Assembly: GCA_036264355.1 (NCBI GenBank)
Contig: DATARD010000403.1
Coordinates: forward strand, 5,444-69,443
DNA: 64,000 nt
Direction of reading: 5' to 3'
Source: UBA5704 sp036264355
GTDB lineage: Bacteria > Acidobacteriota > Thermoanaerobaculia > Multivoradales > UBA5704
Positions within the stretch are counted from its first letter, which is position 1; the number at the start of each line of letters is the position of its first letter. Below, piece by piece: positions 7,108-14,917 of this stretch. The position numbers and the translations under genes were made by a program. Below the pieces are notes generated by a model. The model ran no database searches and had not been told where the DNA came from. It saw only the letters and a program-made list of their open reading frames with translations.

Positions 7108-9558
7108 ATGGAAATTCTTCGTGCGCTGCGCCGCGCTGTGCGGCGGCTGGCCGGGGCGTCGGGGCTGTCGGCGGCGGTGGTGCTGTGCGTGGCGCTGGGG
7201 GTCGGGGCGGTGACCGGAGCGTTCAGCCTGGTCGAGGCGGTTCTGCTGCGCCCTCTCCCCTATCCGCAGCCGGAGCGGCTGGTGATGCTGTGGAGCCGGG
7301 CGGTCGACGGCTCGAACGAGCGCATCGTCGTCTCGCAGCCGGACTTCCTCGATTGGCGGCAACGGAGCACGAGCTTCTCCCAACTCGCGTCGTTCAGCGT
7401 CTGGTTTCCCAGCCTTACCCTCGGCGACCGCTCCGACAAGGTGCTGGGCTCCCTGGTCTCCGCCGATTTCTTCGCCGCTCTCGGTGCTCGCCCAGTCCTG
7501 GGACGGACGTTCCTCCCCGAGGAGGAGCAGCCGGGGCGCGACGCGGTCGTCGTCCTCGGCCACGGCCTCTGGCGCAGCCGCTTCGGCGGTGACCCGGGAG
7601 TCCTCGGCCGCCGGATCGTCCTCGACGGCGTGCCGCACACGGTGATCGGCGTGCTGCCGGCGGATTTCCGCCACCCCGAGCCACTCTATCTCCAGGAGAC
7701 CACGGAGCTGTGGAAGCCGCTCGCCCTGGCGCCTGCCGGGGCGGCCGCGCCGATCAAGACACCGCGCGGCATGCGCTTCCTGCGCGCTCTCGGCCGTCTG
7801 GCCCCGGGGGTGACGCCGGAGCGGGCGCGGGCGGACCTCGATGCGATCGCTCACCGGCTGGAGAGCGAGCACCCAGGCGACGACGAGGGGCTCGGCATCC
7901 GCCTCGTCCCTCTGCACGAGCAGCTCAGCGGCGACCTGCGGCCGGCGCTGCGCCTCGCCCTGGCGGCGGCGGCCATGGTCCTGCTGGTCGCCTGCTGCAA
8001 CGTCTCCGGCCTGCTCCTCGCGGGGTCCGCCCGCCGCGCCCACGAGATGGCGGTGCGCGCCGCCCTCGGAGCCGGCCGCGGCCGGCTGGCCCGCCAGGCG
8101 CTCGCGGACAGCCTCCTCCTCGCCCTGGCCGGCGGCGTCCTGGGAGCCGGAGCCGCCTTGCCCGCCACCCGCGCCCTCCTCGCCTTGAGCCCACGGATGA
8201 TCCCCGGCGGTTCCGCGGTGACGCTGGACGCCCGCGTCCTCGCCGTCGCGCTGGGCGCCTGCCTCGTCACCGCGATCCTCGCCGGCCTGGCTCCCGCCGC
8301 CCGCGCCGCGCGCCGCTCCCCGGCTCTCGTGCTGCGCGAGTCGGCTCCCTCGGTCGGCGATGGCGCGGGCCGTGCGCTCGCCCTGCTGCTCCTGCTCCAG
8401 ATCGCCATCGCCCTGCCGCTCCTCGCCGCCACCGGCCTGCTGGCGAAAACCCTCACCCGGCTCGCCGCCGTGCCGCTCGGTTTCACCACCGGCGGCGTGC
8501 TCACCCTGCGTCTGGAGCTCCCCAGCGCGCGCTATCCGAAACCGGCCGACCAGCGTGCCTTCCACGACCGCCTGCTGGCGCTCCTCGCCGCCACTCCCGG
8601 CGTGCGCACCGCCGGTCTCACCTCCAGCCTTCCGCTCACCGGCCTCTACGACATCACCCGCGAGGTGGACGTCGATCAAGCCGACCGGCCGGTCGCGCGC
8701 GGCGAGAGCGCCGCGGCCATCGCCGCCGGCTACCGCGCCGTGAGCCCCGGCTACTTCCCGGCCCTGCGCGTCCCCCTCCTCCAGGGCCGCCCCTTCGATC
8801 CGCACGACGCCGAAGGCGCGCCGCCGGTCGTCCTGGTGAACGAAACCTTCGCGCGCACCGCCTGGCCGCACGAGAGCGCCCTGGGCAAAACCCTCGTCCT
8901 GCGTGGAGCGCCCGTCGCCGTCCGCCGCGAAGTGGTGGGAGTCGTCCGCAACGTGCGCCACACCGGCCCGGCCACCGAGCCGCGCGCCGAGATCTACCTC
9001 CCGCTCGCCCAGGCCCCCGCCCGCTTCACCACCCTGGTGCTCCTCACGCCGGGAGATCCGGCCGCTCTCGCCCCCGCCGTCCGCCAGCTCCTGCGGGGGA
9101 TCGATCCCGACCTCGGCGCCGCTTCCGTGCAACCCATGGACCGCCTCAAAGACGCCGCCCTCGCCGGCCCTCGCTTCTGGCTCGCCCTGGCCCTGGTCCT
9201 GGGAGCCGCCGCCGCGCTCCTGGTGGGCCTGGGCGTCTATGCTCTCGCCGCCGACGCGGTGGGCCGCCGGACGCGGGAGATCGGCGTGCGCATGGCGCTG
9301 GGAGCAACCCGGTCGGAGATCCTCCGCCTCGTCCTCCGCCGCAGCCTCCTCCTCGCCCTCCTCGGAGTCGCCCTCGGCCTCGCCGCCGCCCTCGCCCTCA
9401 CCCGCCTCCTGACCGGCCTCCTCTATGGCGTCGCCCCCACCGACCTGCTCTCCCTCGCCGCCGCCGGGTTCTTCCTCCTCGTGCTCGTCACCGCCGCCAC
9501 CTGGCCGGCGGCGCGGCGGGCGGCGGGATTGGAGCCGGTGCGGGCGTTGACTGAATAG
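7108..9558 (+). CDS. ADOP-type ABC permease (duplicated MacB/FtsX-like), no ATPase partner nearby
   Basis: 816 residues. The N-terminal transmembrane helix (ALRRAVRRLAGASGLSAAVVLC) is followed by a MacB-like periplasmic domain (SQPDFLDWRQRS, GSLVSADFFAALGARPVLGR, VVLGHGLWRSRFGG), an FtsX permease block of three helices (about 280-400), a second periplasmic domain (VSPGYFPALRVPLLQGRPF, LVNETFAR) and a second FtsX block ending in the conserved REIGVRMALGATRSEILRLVLR and EPVRALTE. This duplicated layout matches the Acidobacterial duplicated orphan permease family, which is abundant in Acidobacteriota and usually lacks a linked ATPase, as here. The substrate is unknown; MacB relatives do mechanotransmission across the envelope rather than ordinary transport. 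Confidence 0.9.
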   Translation: MEILRALRRAVRRLAGASGLSAAVVLCVALGVGAVTGAFSLVEAVLLRPLPYPQPERLVMLWSRAVDGSNERIVVSQPDFLDWRQRSTSFSQLASFSVWFPSLTLGDRSDKVLGSLVSADFFAALGARPVLGRTFLPEEEQPGRDAVVVLGHGLWRSRFGGDPGVLGRRIVLDGVPHTVIGVLPADFRHPEPLYLQETTELWKPLALAPAGAAAPIKTPRGMRFLRALGRLAPGVTPERARADLDAIAHRLESEHPGDDEGLGIRLVPLHEQLSGDLRPALRLALAAAAMVLLVACCNVSGLLLAGSARRAHEMAVRAALGAGRGRLARQALADSLLLALAGGVLGAGAALPATRALLALSPRMIPGGSAVTLDARVLAVALGACLVTAILAGLAPAARAARRSPALVLRESAPSVGDGAGRALALLLLLQIAIALPLLAATGLLAKTLTRLAAVPLGFTTGGVLTLRLELPSARYPKPADQRAFHDRLLALLAATPGVRTAGLTSSLPLTGLYDITREVDVDQADRPVARGESAAAIAAGYRAVSPGYFPALRVPLLQGRPFDPHDAEGAPPVVLVNETFARTAWPHESALGKTLVLRGAPVAVRREVVGVVRNVRHTGPATEPRAEIYLPLAQAPARFTTLVLLTPGDPAALAPAVRQLLRGIDPDLGAASVQPMDRLKDAALAGPRFWLALALVLGAAAALLVGLGVYALAADAVGRRTREIGVRMALGATRSEILRLVLRRSLLLALLGVALGLAAALALTRLLTGLLYGVAPTDLLSLAAAGFFLLVLVTAATWPAARRAAGLEPVRALTE

Positions 9559-9579
9559 CGCGACTGAATAGGGGGACCG

Positions 9580-10098
9580 TCACGCCACGGCGTGCGACGG
9601 TGACGCCACTTTGTCTTGTTGGTGACCGCAGTGCGGACAGAACGCCAGCCCGGACGGAATCGCCCGGCCGCAGCCGGCGCACGCCTGGGAGAGCGGTTGC
9701 CGCAGCAGGAAGTAGAGCAGGAAACCGACCAGATTCGGCACCATGAAAGCCACCAGAGCCCAGAGGATGGGAGACATGCCGCGCCGCTTGGCATCCCCAT
9801 AGACGTAGCCCACGGAGAGGACGAAGGCGGCCGCGAAGGACCCGAGGGCCAGGCCAAACCAGGGCATTGCATGCACCGACAGGCCCGATCCCTTCAAGGC
9901 ATCGGCAGCTCCCTCCCCGAGCTCCGGGCTGAGGGAGCTCGCGATCGCCCAGACCAGGGCCGCGAGGAACGGGAGAGCCGCGAAAACGATCGCGAGCGTC
10001 GGGACGACACGGCGGATGTCGGTTTTCAGGCTCACCAGGCCGATGATCGACAGGCCGATGAGCGCCGGGACGGTCAGAAAGAGAGTGGTAGGATTCAT
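9580..10098 (-). CDS. Membrane protein with C-terminal zinc ribbon
   Basis: 172 residues; starts at an ATG overlapping the stop of the anti-sigma-like gene (TCAT at 10095-10098 on the plus strand), so it is the last gene of the sigma-factor operon. Four hydrophobic segments are visible (about residues 5-25, 35-55, 80-105 and 115-133, the last WALVAFMVPNLVGFLLYFLL). A two-Cys-pair zinc ribbon then follows: C-A-G-C-G and C-P-H-C-G around residues 140-160. The layout resembles PLD-nuclease-N-like membrane proteins fused to a double zinc ribbon. Role unknown; membership of the operon suggests an envelope stress output or sensor accessory. Confidence 0.65.
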   Translation of the reverse strand: MNPTTLFLTVPALIGLSIIGLVSLKTDIRRVVPTLAIVFAALPFLAALVWAIASSLSPELGEGAADALKGSGLSVHAMPWFGLALGSFAAAFVLSVGYVYGDAKRRGMSPILWALVAFMVPNLVGFLLYFLLRQPLSQACAGCGRAIPSGLAFCPHCGHQQDKVASPSHAVA

Positions 10099-10457
10099 AA
10101 CGCAAGCACCTCCTCATGGTATCCCGCGAGCAACCGCGGAGTTAGCAGCAGCAAAGTCGCGCACAACGAGGGGAGCGCCCAGAAGAGCACCACTCCCGCG
10201 GCCAGCACCGGTGGCGCGATACGGCTAAAGCCGGCGATCCGGACGACGGCTTCCCAGACGGCGGCAGAGCCGGACATCGTCATCAGAAGCGCGATCACCA
10301 ATCCGGTCAGCATCCTGCGGCGCCGCGCCTGTGCCTGCGCCAGCTCCCCGGCGCGCCGGAAGAGGGCGGCTTTCACCCGAGTGTTCAACCCGGGGTCGAT
10401 CTCGAAGGAGATCTCCCGCAGAGCGCGCACGGCGCGCTGGTCATCCTGAGTGTCCAT
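10095..10457 (-). CDS. Probable anti-sigma factor (small two-TM protein)
   Basis: 120 residues. I chose the ATG at 10457 (MDTQDD) over the one at 10463 because a GAGGAG ribosome binding site lies seven bases before it. A charged cytoplasmic N-terminus of about 40 residues is followed by two transmembrane helices (LTGLVIALLMTMSGSAAVW and VLAAGVVLFWALPSLCATLLL). It overlaps the ECF sigma gene upstream and the zinc-ribbon gene downstream, which is the usual place for an anti-sigma factor. No HxxxCxxC zinc motif is present, so it would belong to a non-zinc group. The function is inferred from position, size and topology. Confidence 0.55.
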   Translation of the reverse strand: MDTQDDQRAVRALREISFEIDPGLNTRVKAALFRRAGELAQAQARRRRMLTGLVIALLMTMSGSAAVWEAVVRIAGFSRIAPPVLAAGVVLFWALPSLCATLLLLTPRLLAGYHEEVLAL

Positions 10458-11049
10458 CGGCATTCTCCTCTGTCTCCAACTGCGCCTTGAGCACGGCCAG
10501 ACCGCGATAGATCCGCGACGACACGGTGCTGACAGGCGCCCGAACGATGTTCGCGATCTCCTGGAGGGACATCTCCTCCTGGAACCGCAGCAGCAGCGCT
10601 TCCCGGTAGATCGGCTCGAGAGCCGTCAACGCGCTCGCCAGGCGGGCCGCGTCCTCACTGCGCGCGGCGGCCTCGAAAGGCGACGGCTCGGCCGCGGACG
10701 GCGGTACCGCCTCGGCGCCGGTCTCCGGCGGATCAGCAAGGCTTGAATTCTGTTTCTTGCGCAGCAGATCGAGCGCCAGATTGCGGGCGATGGTGAACAG
10801 CCAGGCCTCGAAGCGCCACCGGCAGTCATACTGCCGCCCGCGCTCCAGCACCCGCAGCCAGGTCTCCTGGACCATGTCTTCGACGTGCTCCTGCCGCCCG
10901 AGCAGGTGGATCAGATAGCGGACCAGGCGGCCCTGGTAGAGATCGACCAGCCGGTTGAGCAGCGTGAGATCGCGCTGCCGCAGGCCCTGCGCGATCCGCT
11001 CCGCCTCCAGTCCGGCGGTCTCTGCTGGCATGATGGCCTCGATCGACAT
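10441..11049 (-). CDS. ECF-type RNA polymerase sigma factor
   Basis: About 202 residues from the ATG at 11049 (MSIEAIMPAE); a GTG at 11070 is possible and neither has a clear ribosome binding site. Region 2 is plain: LVRYLIHLLGRQEHVEDMVQETWLRVLE and FEAWLFTIARNLALDLLR. After a proline-rich linker, region 4 has LEPIYREALLLRFQEEMSLQEIANIVRAPVSTVSSRIYRGL, including the recognition helix. No C-terminal extension is present. It should direct RNA polymerase to envelope- or stress-related promoters and be held back by the small membrane protein encoded next. A GGAAC element about 45 bases before the start could be part of an autoregulated promoter, but the -10 match is poor. Confidence 0.9.
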   Translation of the reverse strand: MSIEAIMPAETAGLEAERIAQGLRQRDLTLLNRLVDLYQGRLVRYLIHLLGRQEHVEDMVQETWLRVLERGRQYDCRWRFEAWLFTIARNLALDLLRKKQNSSLADPPETGAEAVPPSAAEPSPFEAAARSEDAARLASALTALEPIYREALLLRFQEEMSLQEIANIVRAPVSTVSSRIYRGLAVLKAQLETEENADGHSG

Positions 11050-11098
11050 ACACCGTGAATACGAGGACACCCAGCCAAATTACGCATCGTTCCGCTTC

Positions 11099-12076
11099 CT
11101 ACGGCGGGCTCCAGGTGGAGTCGAACGCCGCCTGGATCACCGCGGCCGGGACGCCCAGGAGATAGAGGTAGAGCAGCATGCGGTGCTGCTGGCTTCCCTC
11201 CTGCTCGAAGGCGCCGACAGCCCCTTCGCTGTAGACGCTGCTGCTCAGCATCTGGGCCGTGGCGGGTTGCGCATAGGTGACCTTGGAGACGATCTTCTCG
11301 GCCGTGCTCACCGCGCTGTTGCACCCCAGATCACACCGCGGTCCGTCCGGAAAGAGCTGCCGGATGCTGTCCAGGTCGTAGTCGCCGGCCGGCACCCAGA
11401 GGCGCGGCACCATGTCGAGATCGGTGAAATAGCGCACCGCCTTGCCTTGGAAAAGACTGTCGAACGAGCTCGCGAAGTCCGGATTGCCGGCGGTGGGCGC
11501 CGCGAAGGTGATCACCTGGACGTCGGCGGTGGGCAGGAACGAGGCGATCCAGACCGCGGCGACGGTCGCCAGTTGACCGCCGAGGCTGTGGCCGGTGACC
11601 AGCACGCTCACCGGTCCGGGGAGGCTCTTGAGGAACTGATACGCATCGAGCGACGAGCTACCGACGCTCGGGATCATGGAGGCCAGATGGTTCCAGGCGT
11701 TCCCGGCGCCGTACGAGATCCTGGCCGTGGCGGAAAACCCGGCCGGCGCTGGGAACGGCAGCGTGACCTGGGTGGCCGCCTCGCCGTCATCCATGAGGTT
11801 GCTGGGAAAGTCGAAGATCGTGCCGCGGATGACCACCGCGACCTGGCTGCCCTGGCCGGAGACACCGCTCGCCGGTGCCTGGGCGATGTACATCAGATTG
11901 CCGCCGAGGTCCGCCGGCCCCCAGACGATCTGCCACGCTCCGGCCGTCGGCAGCGCCGTCTGGCCCAGGGCGGCCGTCATGTCGGCGATCTGAGTCGAGG
12001 GCGGGGCCGAGGGGTCGAGATAGGAGACGGCGGCGAGGACTCCGGCGTTTTGCGGCGTAAAAGCTCCATTGGACAT
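11099..12076 (-). CDS. Class 3 lipase family alpha/beta hydrolase
   Basis: 325 residues from the ATG at 12076, chosen because GGAGG lies just upstream; the frame is open further but only with low-complexity shadow sequence. The nucleophile elbow is VTGHSLGG (about residue 170), preceded by a VVIRGT strand that provides the oxyanion region and followed by VITFAAPTAGNPDFA, the usual class 3 lipase motif with the catalytic Asp near DLDMVPRLW. The last helix region (QHRMLLYLYLLG) contains a candidate catalytic His. No signal peptide is visible, although an N-terminal SNGAFTPQNAG stretch is typical for this family. It is 49 bases upstream of the sigma gene and may be cotranscribed. Confidence 0.8.
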   Translation of the reverse strand: MSNGAFTPQNAGVLAAVSYLDPSAPPSTQIADMTAALGQTALPTAGAWQIVWGPADLGGNLMYIAQAPASGVSGQGSQVAVVIRGTIFDFPSNLMDDGEAATQVTLPFPAPAGFSATARISYGAGNAWNHLASMIPSVGSSSLDAYQFLKSLPGPVSVLVTGHSLGGQLATVAAVWIASFLPTADVQVITFAAPTAGNPDFASSFDSLFQGKAVRYFTDLDMVPRLWVPAGDYDLDSIRQLFPDGPRCDLGCNSAVSTAEKIVSKVTYAQPATAQMLSSSVYSEGAVGAFEQEGSQQHRMLLYLYLLGVPAAVIQAAFDSTWSPP

Positions 12077-12152
12077 AGATCCCTCCAAAGAAAACGCCGG
12101 GAGTGTACAACGAAGCGCTTGGCCACGGTGCCGGCCGCGGTAGACTCCTCCC

Positions 12153-13433
12153 ATGCACACCCGTCGTGAGCTCTTCGGTGCCCTGGCCGGACCGGCCGCC
12201 GCCGCAGCCGTCGCCTCCCTCGATCTCTTCCGCGCCCGCCGCGCGCTGGCCGCCCTGCCGGAACCGACGGCCAGCAGCGACGAGGCGTTCTGGACCGGCA
12301 TCCAGCAGGCGTTCACCATGGACCGCAGCATCGTCAACCTGAACAACGGCGGCGTCAGCCCCTCCCCCGCCGTCGTCCAGGAGGCCATGAAGCGGCACCT
12401 CGACTACTCCAACTCCGCGCCGCCGCCCTACGCTCTCTGGGAGATCCTGGAGCCGCAGAAAGAAGGTGTGCGCCAGCACCTCGCCCGCACCTTCGGCTGC
12501 GACGGCGAAGAGATCGCGATCACGCGCAACGCTTCGGAGGGTCTCCAGATCTGTGAGTCCGGTTTCGATCTCGCGGCAGGTGATGAGGTCCTCACCTCCA
12601 ATCAGGACTACCCGCGGATGATCACCACCTGGGAGCAGCGGCAGCGGCGCGACCGTATCGTCCTCAAAAAAATCTCACTTCCCGTTCCCGCCGAAGACGA
12701 AGATGAGGTCGTGGAGATCTACCGCAAGAACATCGGTCCGCGCACCAAATTGATCCTGATGTGCCACACGATCAACCTGACCGGGCAGATCCTCCCCGTG
12801 CGCAAAGTCGTGCGCATGGCCCGGGAGAAGGGAATTCCGGTGATCGTGGACGGCGCCCACGCCTTCGCCCACTTCCCGTTCACGCACCACGACCTCGACT
12901 GTGATTACTACGCCACCAGCCTCCACAAGTGGCTCTTCGCGCCGCACGGCACCGGCTTCCTCGCCGTGAAAAAAGAAAAGATCCCCGGTCTCTGGGCGCT
13001 TCAGGCCGCACCGCAAACGATGGACGCCGACATCCGCAAATTCGAAGAGATCGGCACCCATCCGGCCGCCAACATCCTCGGCATCGCCGACGCCTTGACC
13101 TTCCACGAAGGCATCGGCGCCGAGCGCAAAGCCGCCCGCCTGCGTTTCCTGCGCGACCGCTGGGCGAAGAGGCTCCTGAAGCACGACCGCGTCCGCCTCC
13201 ACACCAGCTTCGACCCGCGCTACTCCTGCGGCATCGCCAACGTCGAGATCACCGGTCTCGACCCCTACAAGCTGTACAAGCACCTCTGGGATCATCACAG
13301 AATCTTCGTGACCCCGATCGTCCACCCCGAGTTCCAGGGTTTGCGCATCACCCCGAGCGTCTACACGACGCTGCCGGAGATCGACTTCTTCTGTGAGGCG
13401 ATGGAGGGGGTGCTGGAGAAGGGGTTGGCTTGA
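12153..13433 (+). CDS. Tat-exported class V aminotransferase (isopenicillin-N-epimerase-like)
   Basis: 426 residues. The N-terminus MHTRRELFGALAGPAAAAA is a twin-arginine signal (RRxLF followed by a hydrophobic, Ala-rich stretch), so the folded PLP enzyme is probably exported. The catalytic part has the class V pattern: VNLNNGGVSPSP, ITRNASEGLQ, the cofactor Asp in VIVDGAHAFAHF and the PLP lysine in TSLHKWLFAPHGTGFL. C-terminal YSCGIANVEITGLDP and PEIDFFCEAM also fit the family. Relatives are annotated as isopenicillin N epimerases or cysteine desulfurase-like proteins, but the real substrate is unknown. It lies divergent from the lipase with 76 bases between starts. Confidence 0.85.
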   Translation: MHTRRELFGALAGPAAAAAVASLDLFRARRALAALPEPTASSDEAFWTGIQQAFTMDRSIVNLNNGGVSPSPAVVQEAMKRHLDYSNSAPPPYALWEILEPQKEGVRQHLARTFGCDGEEIAITRNASEGLQICESGFDLAAGDEVLTSNQDYPRMITTWEQRQRRDRIVLKKISLPVPAEDEDEVVEIYRKNIGPRTKLILMCHTINLTGQILPVRKVVRMAREKGIPVIVDGAHAFAHFPFTHHDLDCDYYATSLHKWLFAPHGTGFLAVKKEKIPGLWALQAAPQTMDADIRKFEEIGTHPAANILGIADALTFHEGIGAERKAARLRFLRDRWAKRLLKHDRVRLHTSFDPRYSCGIANVEITGLDPYKLYKHLWDHHRIFVTPIVHPEFQGLRITPSVYTTLPEIDFFCEAMEGVLEKGLA

Positions 13434-13451
13434 GGAGGAAACCCCGCCGGA

Positions 13452-13478
13452 CAAAAAAAGAGGCCCCGAAAGGGCCTT
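13452..13478 (-). terminator. Rho-independent terminator reading the minus strand, with no gene assigned to it
   Basis: On the minus strand a stem AGGCCC / GGGCCT (13472-13477 with 13461-13466) with a 5-base loop is followed by CTTTTTTTG, a textbook terminator tail. The plus strand lacks a T-run after the stem. The intergenic stretch 13434-13746 (313 bases) otherwise holds no gene I can support; a 14-codon minus ORF (MLFKKGRTVGVSSA) and an A+T-rich patch around 13709-13735 are the only other things seen. Confidence 0.6.
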
Positions 13479-13746
13479 AGGAGGGAAGGGGGAGGATTGA
13501 GCCGGAGGAGCGTCGTCAGGCGCTGCTGACTCCGACCGTCCTCCCCTTCTTGAAGAGCATTCTCGCCGCCCAACCTTACGACCAACATTACGGGCGGAAT
13601 CTTCTCAACCTTGGGTAGTGTCGCTGGACTGCGCCACATCGTGGTAGAGTTGCAGGCGACAGTACGCACCAACCGGCAGAGAAGAACCTGGCCCAACCTC
13701 GGGATCAGGGAATATACGTTTACAATGAAAAAAGGGAGATCGGCGA

Positions 13747-14361
13747 ATGAATGTCACAAAGTCCTGGCTCATGACCGCCCGGAGCTTTACCACGACCACG
13801 CTTTCCTGTTTCGGTGTTCTGGGGCTCGCCCTCACGCTCACCGGCTGCGGTGGACACCTCGACATGAGTGTGATCAACAAATCCATCACCGACGGCCTGG
13901 CCTCCCAGATGGGCGTCACCGACGCCACGGTGACCTGCCCCACGGAGACGCGCCCTCTCAAGGCGGGCGATACGTTCGACTGTGAGGCGAAGCCCAAGGA
14001 AGGTGGCAAGCTCACCCTCAAGGTGACGCAGAAGGACGACCAGGGGAACATCGGCTGGGAGCTGACCAAGCTCGACGGCTTCCTCAGCCTGCCCAAGGTG
14101 GAAGATGCCATCAAGCAGGCCAACAACGGCCTCACCGCGGTGGATTGCGGCAGCGGCGCCAAGAAGATCCGCGCGGCCAAGGCGGGCGACACCTTTGAAT
14201 GCAAGGCGACCGCCGCGGACGGCTCCGCCCATCCCTTCGTGGTCACGGTGAAGGACGCCGACGGCAACATCGCCTTCGCGCCCAAGGACGCGGGCGGCCA
14301 GGAGCAGCCGGCGCCGGCCGAGGGAGCCGAGACCCCCCCGGCGGAACCGGAAGGGCACTAA
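13747..14361 (+). CDS. Lipoprotein with two DUF4333-like repeats
   Basis: 204 residues. A signal peptide ends in a lipobox (LALTLTGCG), with the lipid-anchored Cys near residue 34. Two homologous units follow: the first with VTCPTETRPLKAGDTFDCEA, then KLTLKVTQKDDQGNIGWEL; the second with VDCGSGAKKIRAAKAGDTFECKA, then FVVTVKDADGNIAFA. The C-x-n-G-D-T-F-x-C pattern and the closing D-x-x-G-N-I strand are typical of DUF4333 domains, which are extracytoplasmic and have two paired cysteines. The tail is Pro/Glu/Ala-rich. Function unknown. A third, truncated unit lies just downstream. Confidence 0.75.
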   Translation: MNVTKSWLMTARSFTTTTLSCFGVLGLALTLTGCGGHLDMSVINKSITDGLASQMGVTDATVTCPTETRPLKAGDTFDCEAKPKEGGKLTLKVTQKDDQGNIGWELTKLDGFLSLPKVEDAIKQANNGLTAVDCGSGAKKIRAAKAGDTFECKATAADGSAHPFVVTVKDADGNIAFAPKDAGGQEQPAPAEGAETPPAEPEGH

Positions 14362-14390
14362 CCCCCCAACCAACTGTCGGCACCCGCAGC

Positions 14391-14416
14391 GAGGCGAGGA
14401 GATTGCTCCTCGCCTC
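14391..14416. repeat. Perfect 11-bp inverted repeat between the DUF4333 gene and its truncated copy
   Basis: GAGGCGAGGAG (14391-14401), loop ATTG, CTCCTCGCCTC (14406-14416). There is no T-run, so it is not a standard terminator. It lies 30 bases after the DUF4333 stop and 24 bases before the truncated third unit, so it may mark the deletion joint. Confidence 0.7.
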
Positions 14417-14439
14417 CGCCGCGGTCAAGCAACCTCACC

Positions 14440-14595
14440 ATGAGGCTGGACTGCGGCGAAGGCGATAAGAAGCTGCGCGTCTCCAAGCCCGGCGACACCT
14501 TCGACTGCAAGGCCACCACCGCCGACGGCACCGTTGATACCGTCAAGGTGACGGTGAAGGACGCTGACGGCAACATCGCTTGGGCTATCGAGTAG
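14440..14595 (+). pseudogene. Truncated DUF4333 unit
   Basis: 51 residues in frame to the TAG at 14593-14595, with the same landmarks as the repeats of the upstream lipoprotein: MRLDCGEGDKKLRVSKPGDTFDCKA and later VKVTVKDADGNIAWA. It has no signal peptide and no ribosome binding site, so it is the 3' remnant of a paralogous lipoprotein gene. The 78 bases between the intact gene and this piece hold the GC-rich inverted repeat. Confidence 0.7.
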
Positions 14596-14701
14596 CCGGC
14601 AGGAGCGGATGCGGCGCCACCGGCGGAGACTACGGAGCCGGAGGAGATCTTAACCCACCGTCTCGGAAGCCGGCCTCCACGTCACACCCTCTGCATTCTC
14701 C

Positions 14702-14917
14702 CTACCGGAGCTCGAAAGGAGCGCACCCCTCGAAGGTCCTGCGGCGGCGGCGGGCCTCTTGAAGCCCGGGGAGTTGCTCGGAGGCTTCGGTCAGGATGTC
14801 CCACCAATTCTCCGGCATCCGGGGCCGATGCCGGCGCAGAGCCCGGATGTCCTCCGGGGTTGTGGGGATGTCCCGTTCGAGATTCCCGAGATCGAGCGGC
14901 TCAGAGGATTTCGTCAA
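14702..14917 (-). CDS. Small protein coupled to a nucleotidyltransferase gene (71 residues)
   Basis: Starts at a TTG (14917) inside the last codons of the nucleotidyltransferase gene, overlapping it by 17 bases, and ends at a TAG. It has an acidic start (SSEPLDLGNLERDIPTTPEDI), then RALRRHRPRMPENWWDILTEASEQL and a basic end (EARRRRRTFEG). The overlap argues for translational coupling and a shared function. I do not know the family; the arrangement resembles minimal nucleotidyltransferase toxin-antitoxin modules, in which the second partner is a small protein. Confidence 0.6.
   Translation of the reverse strand: MTKSSEPLDLGNLERDIPTTPEDIRALRRHRPRMPENWWDILTEASEQLPGLQEARRRRRTFEGCAPFELR

Noticed and set aside
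6901..9132. 743-codon minus-strand open frame opposite the ADOP permease
   Set aside because: The plus strand has full FtsX/MacB domains; the minus frame is low-complexity Gly/Glu/Arg and has no ribosome binding site.
14391..14416. Rho-independent terminator
   Set aside because: The stem is perfect but no T-run follows on either strand.
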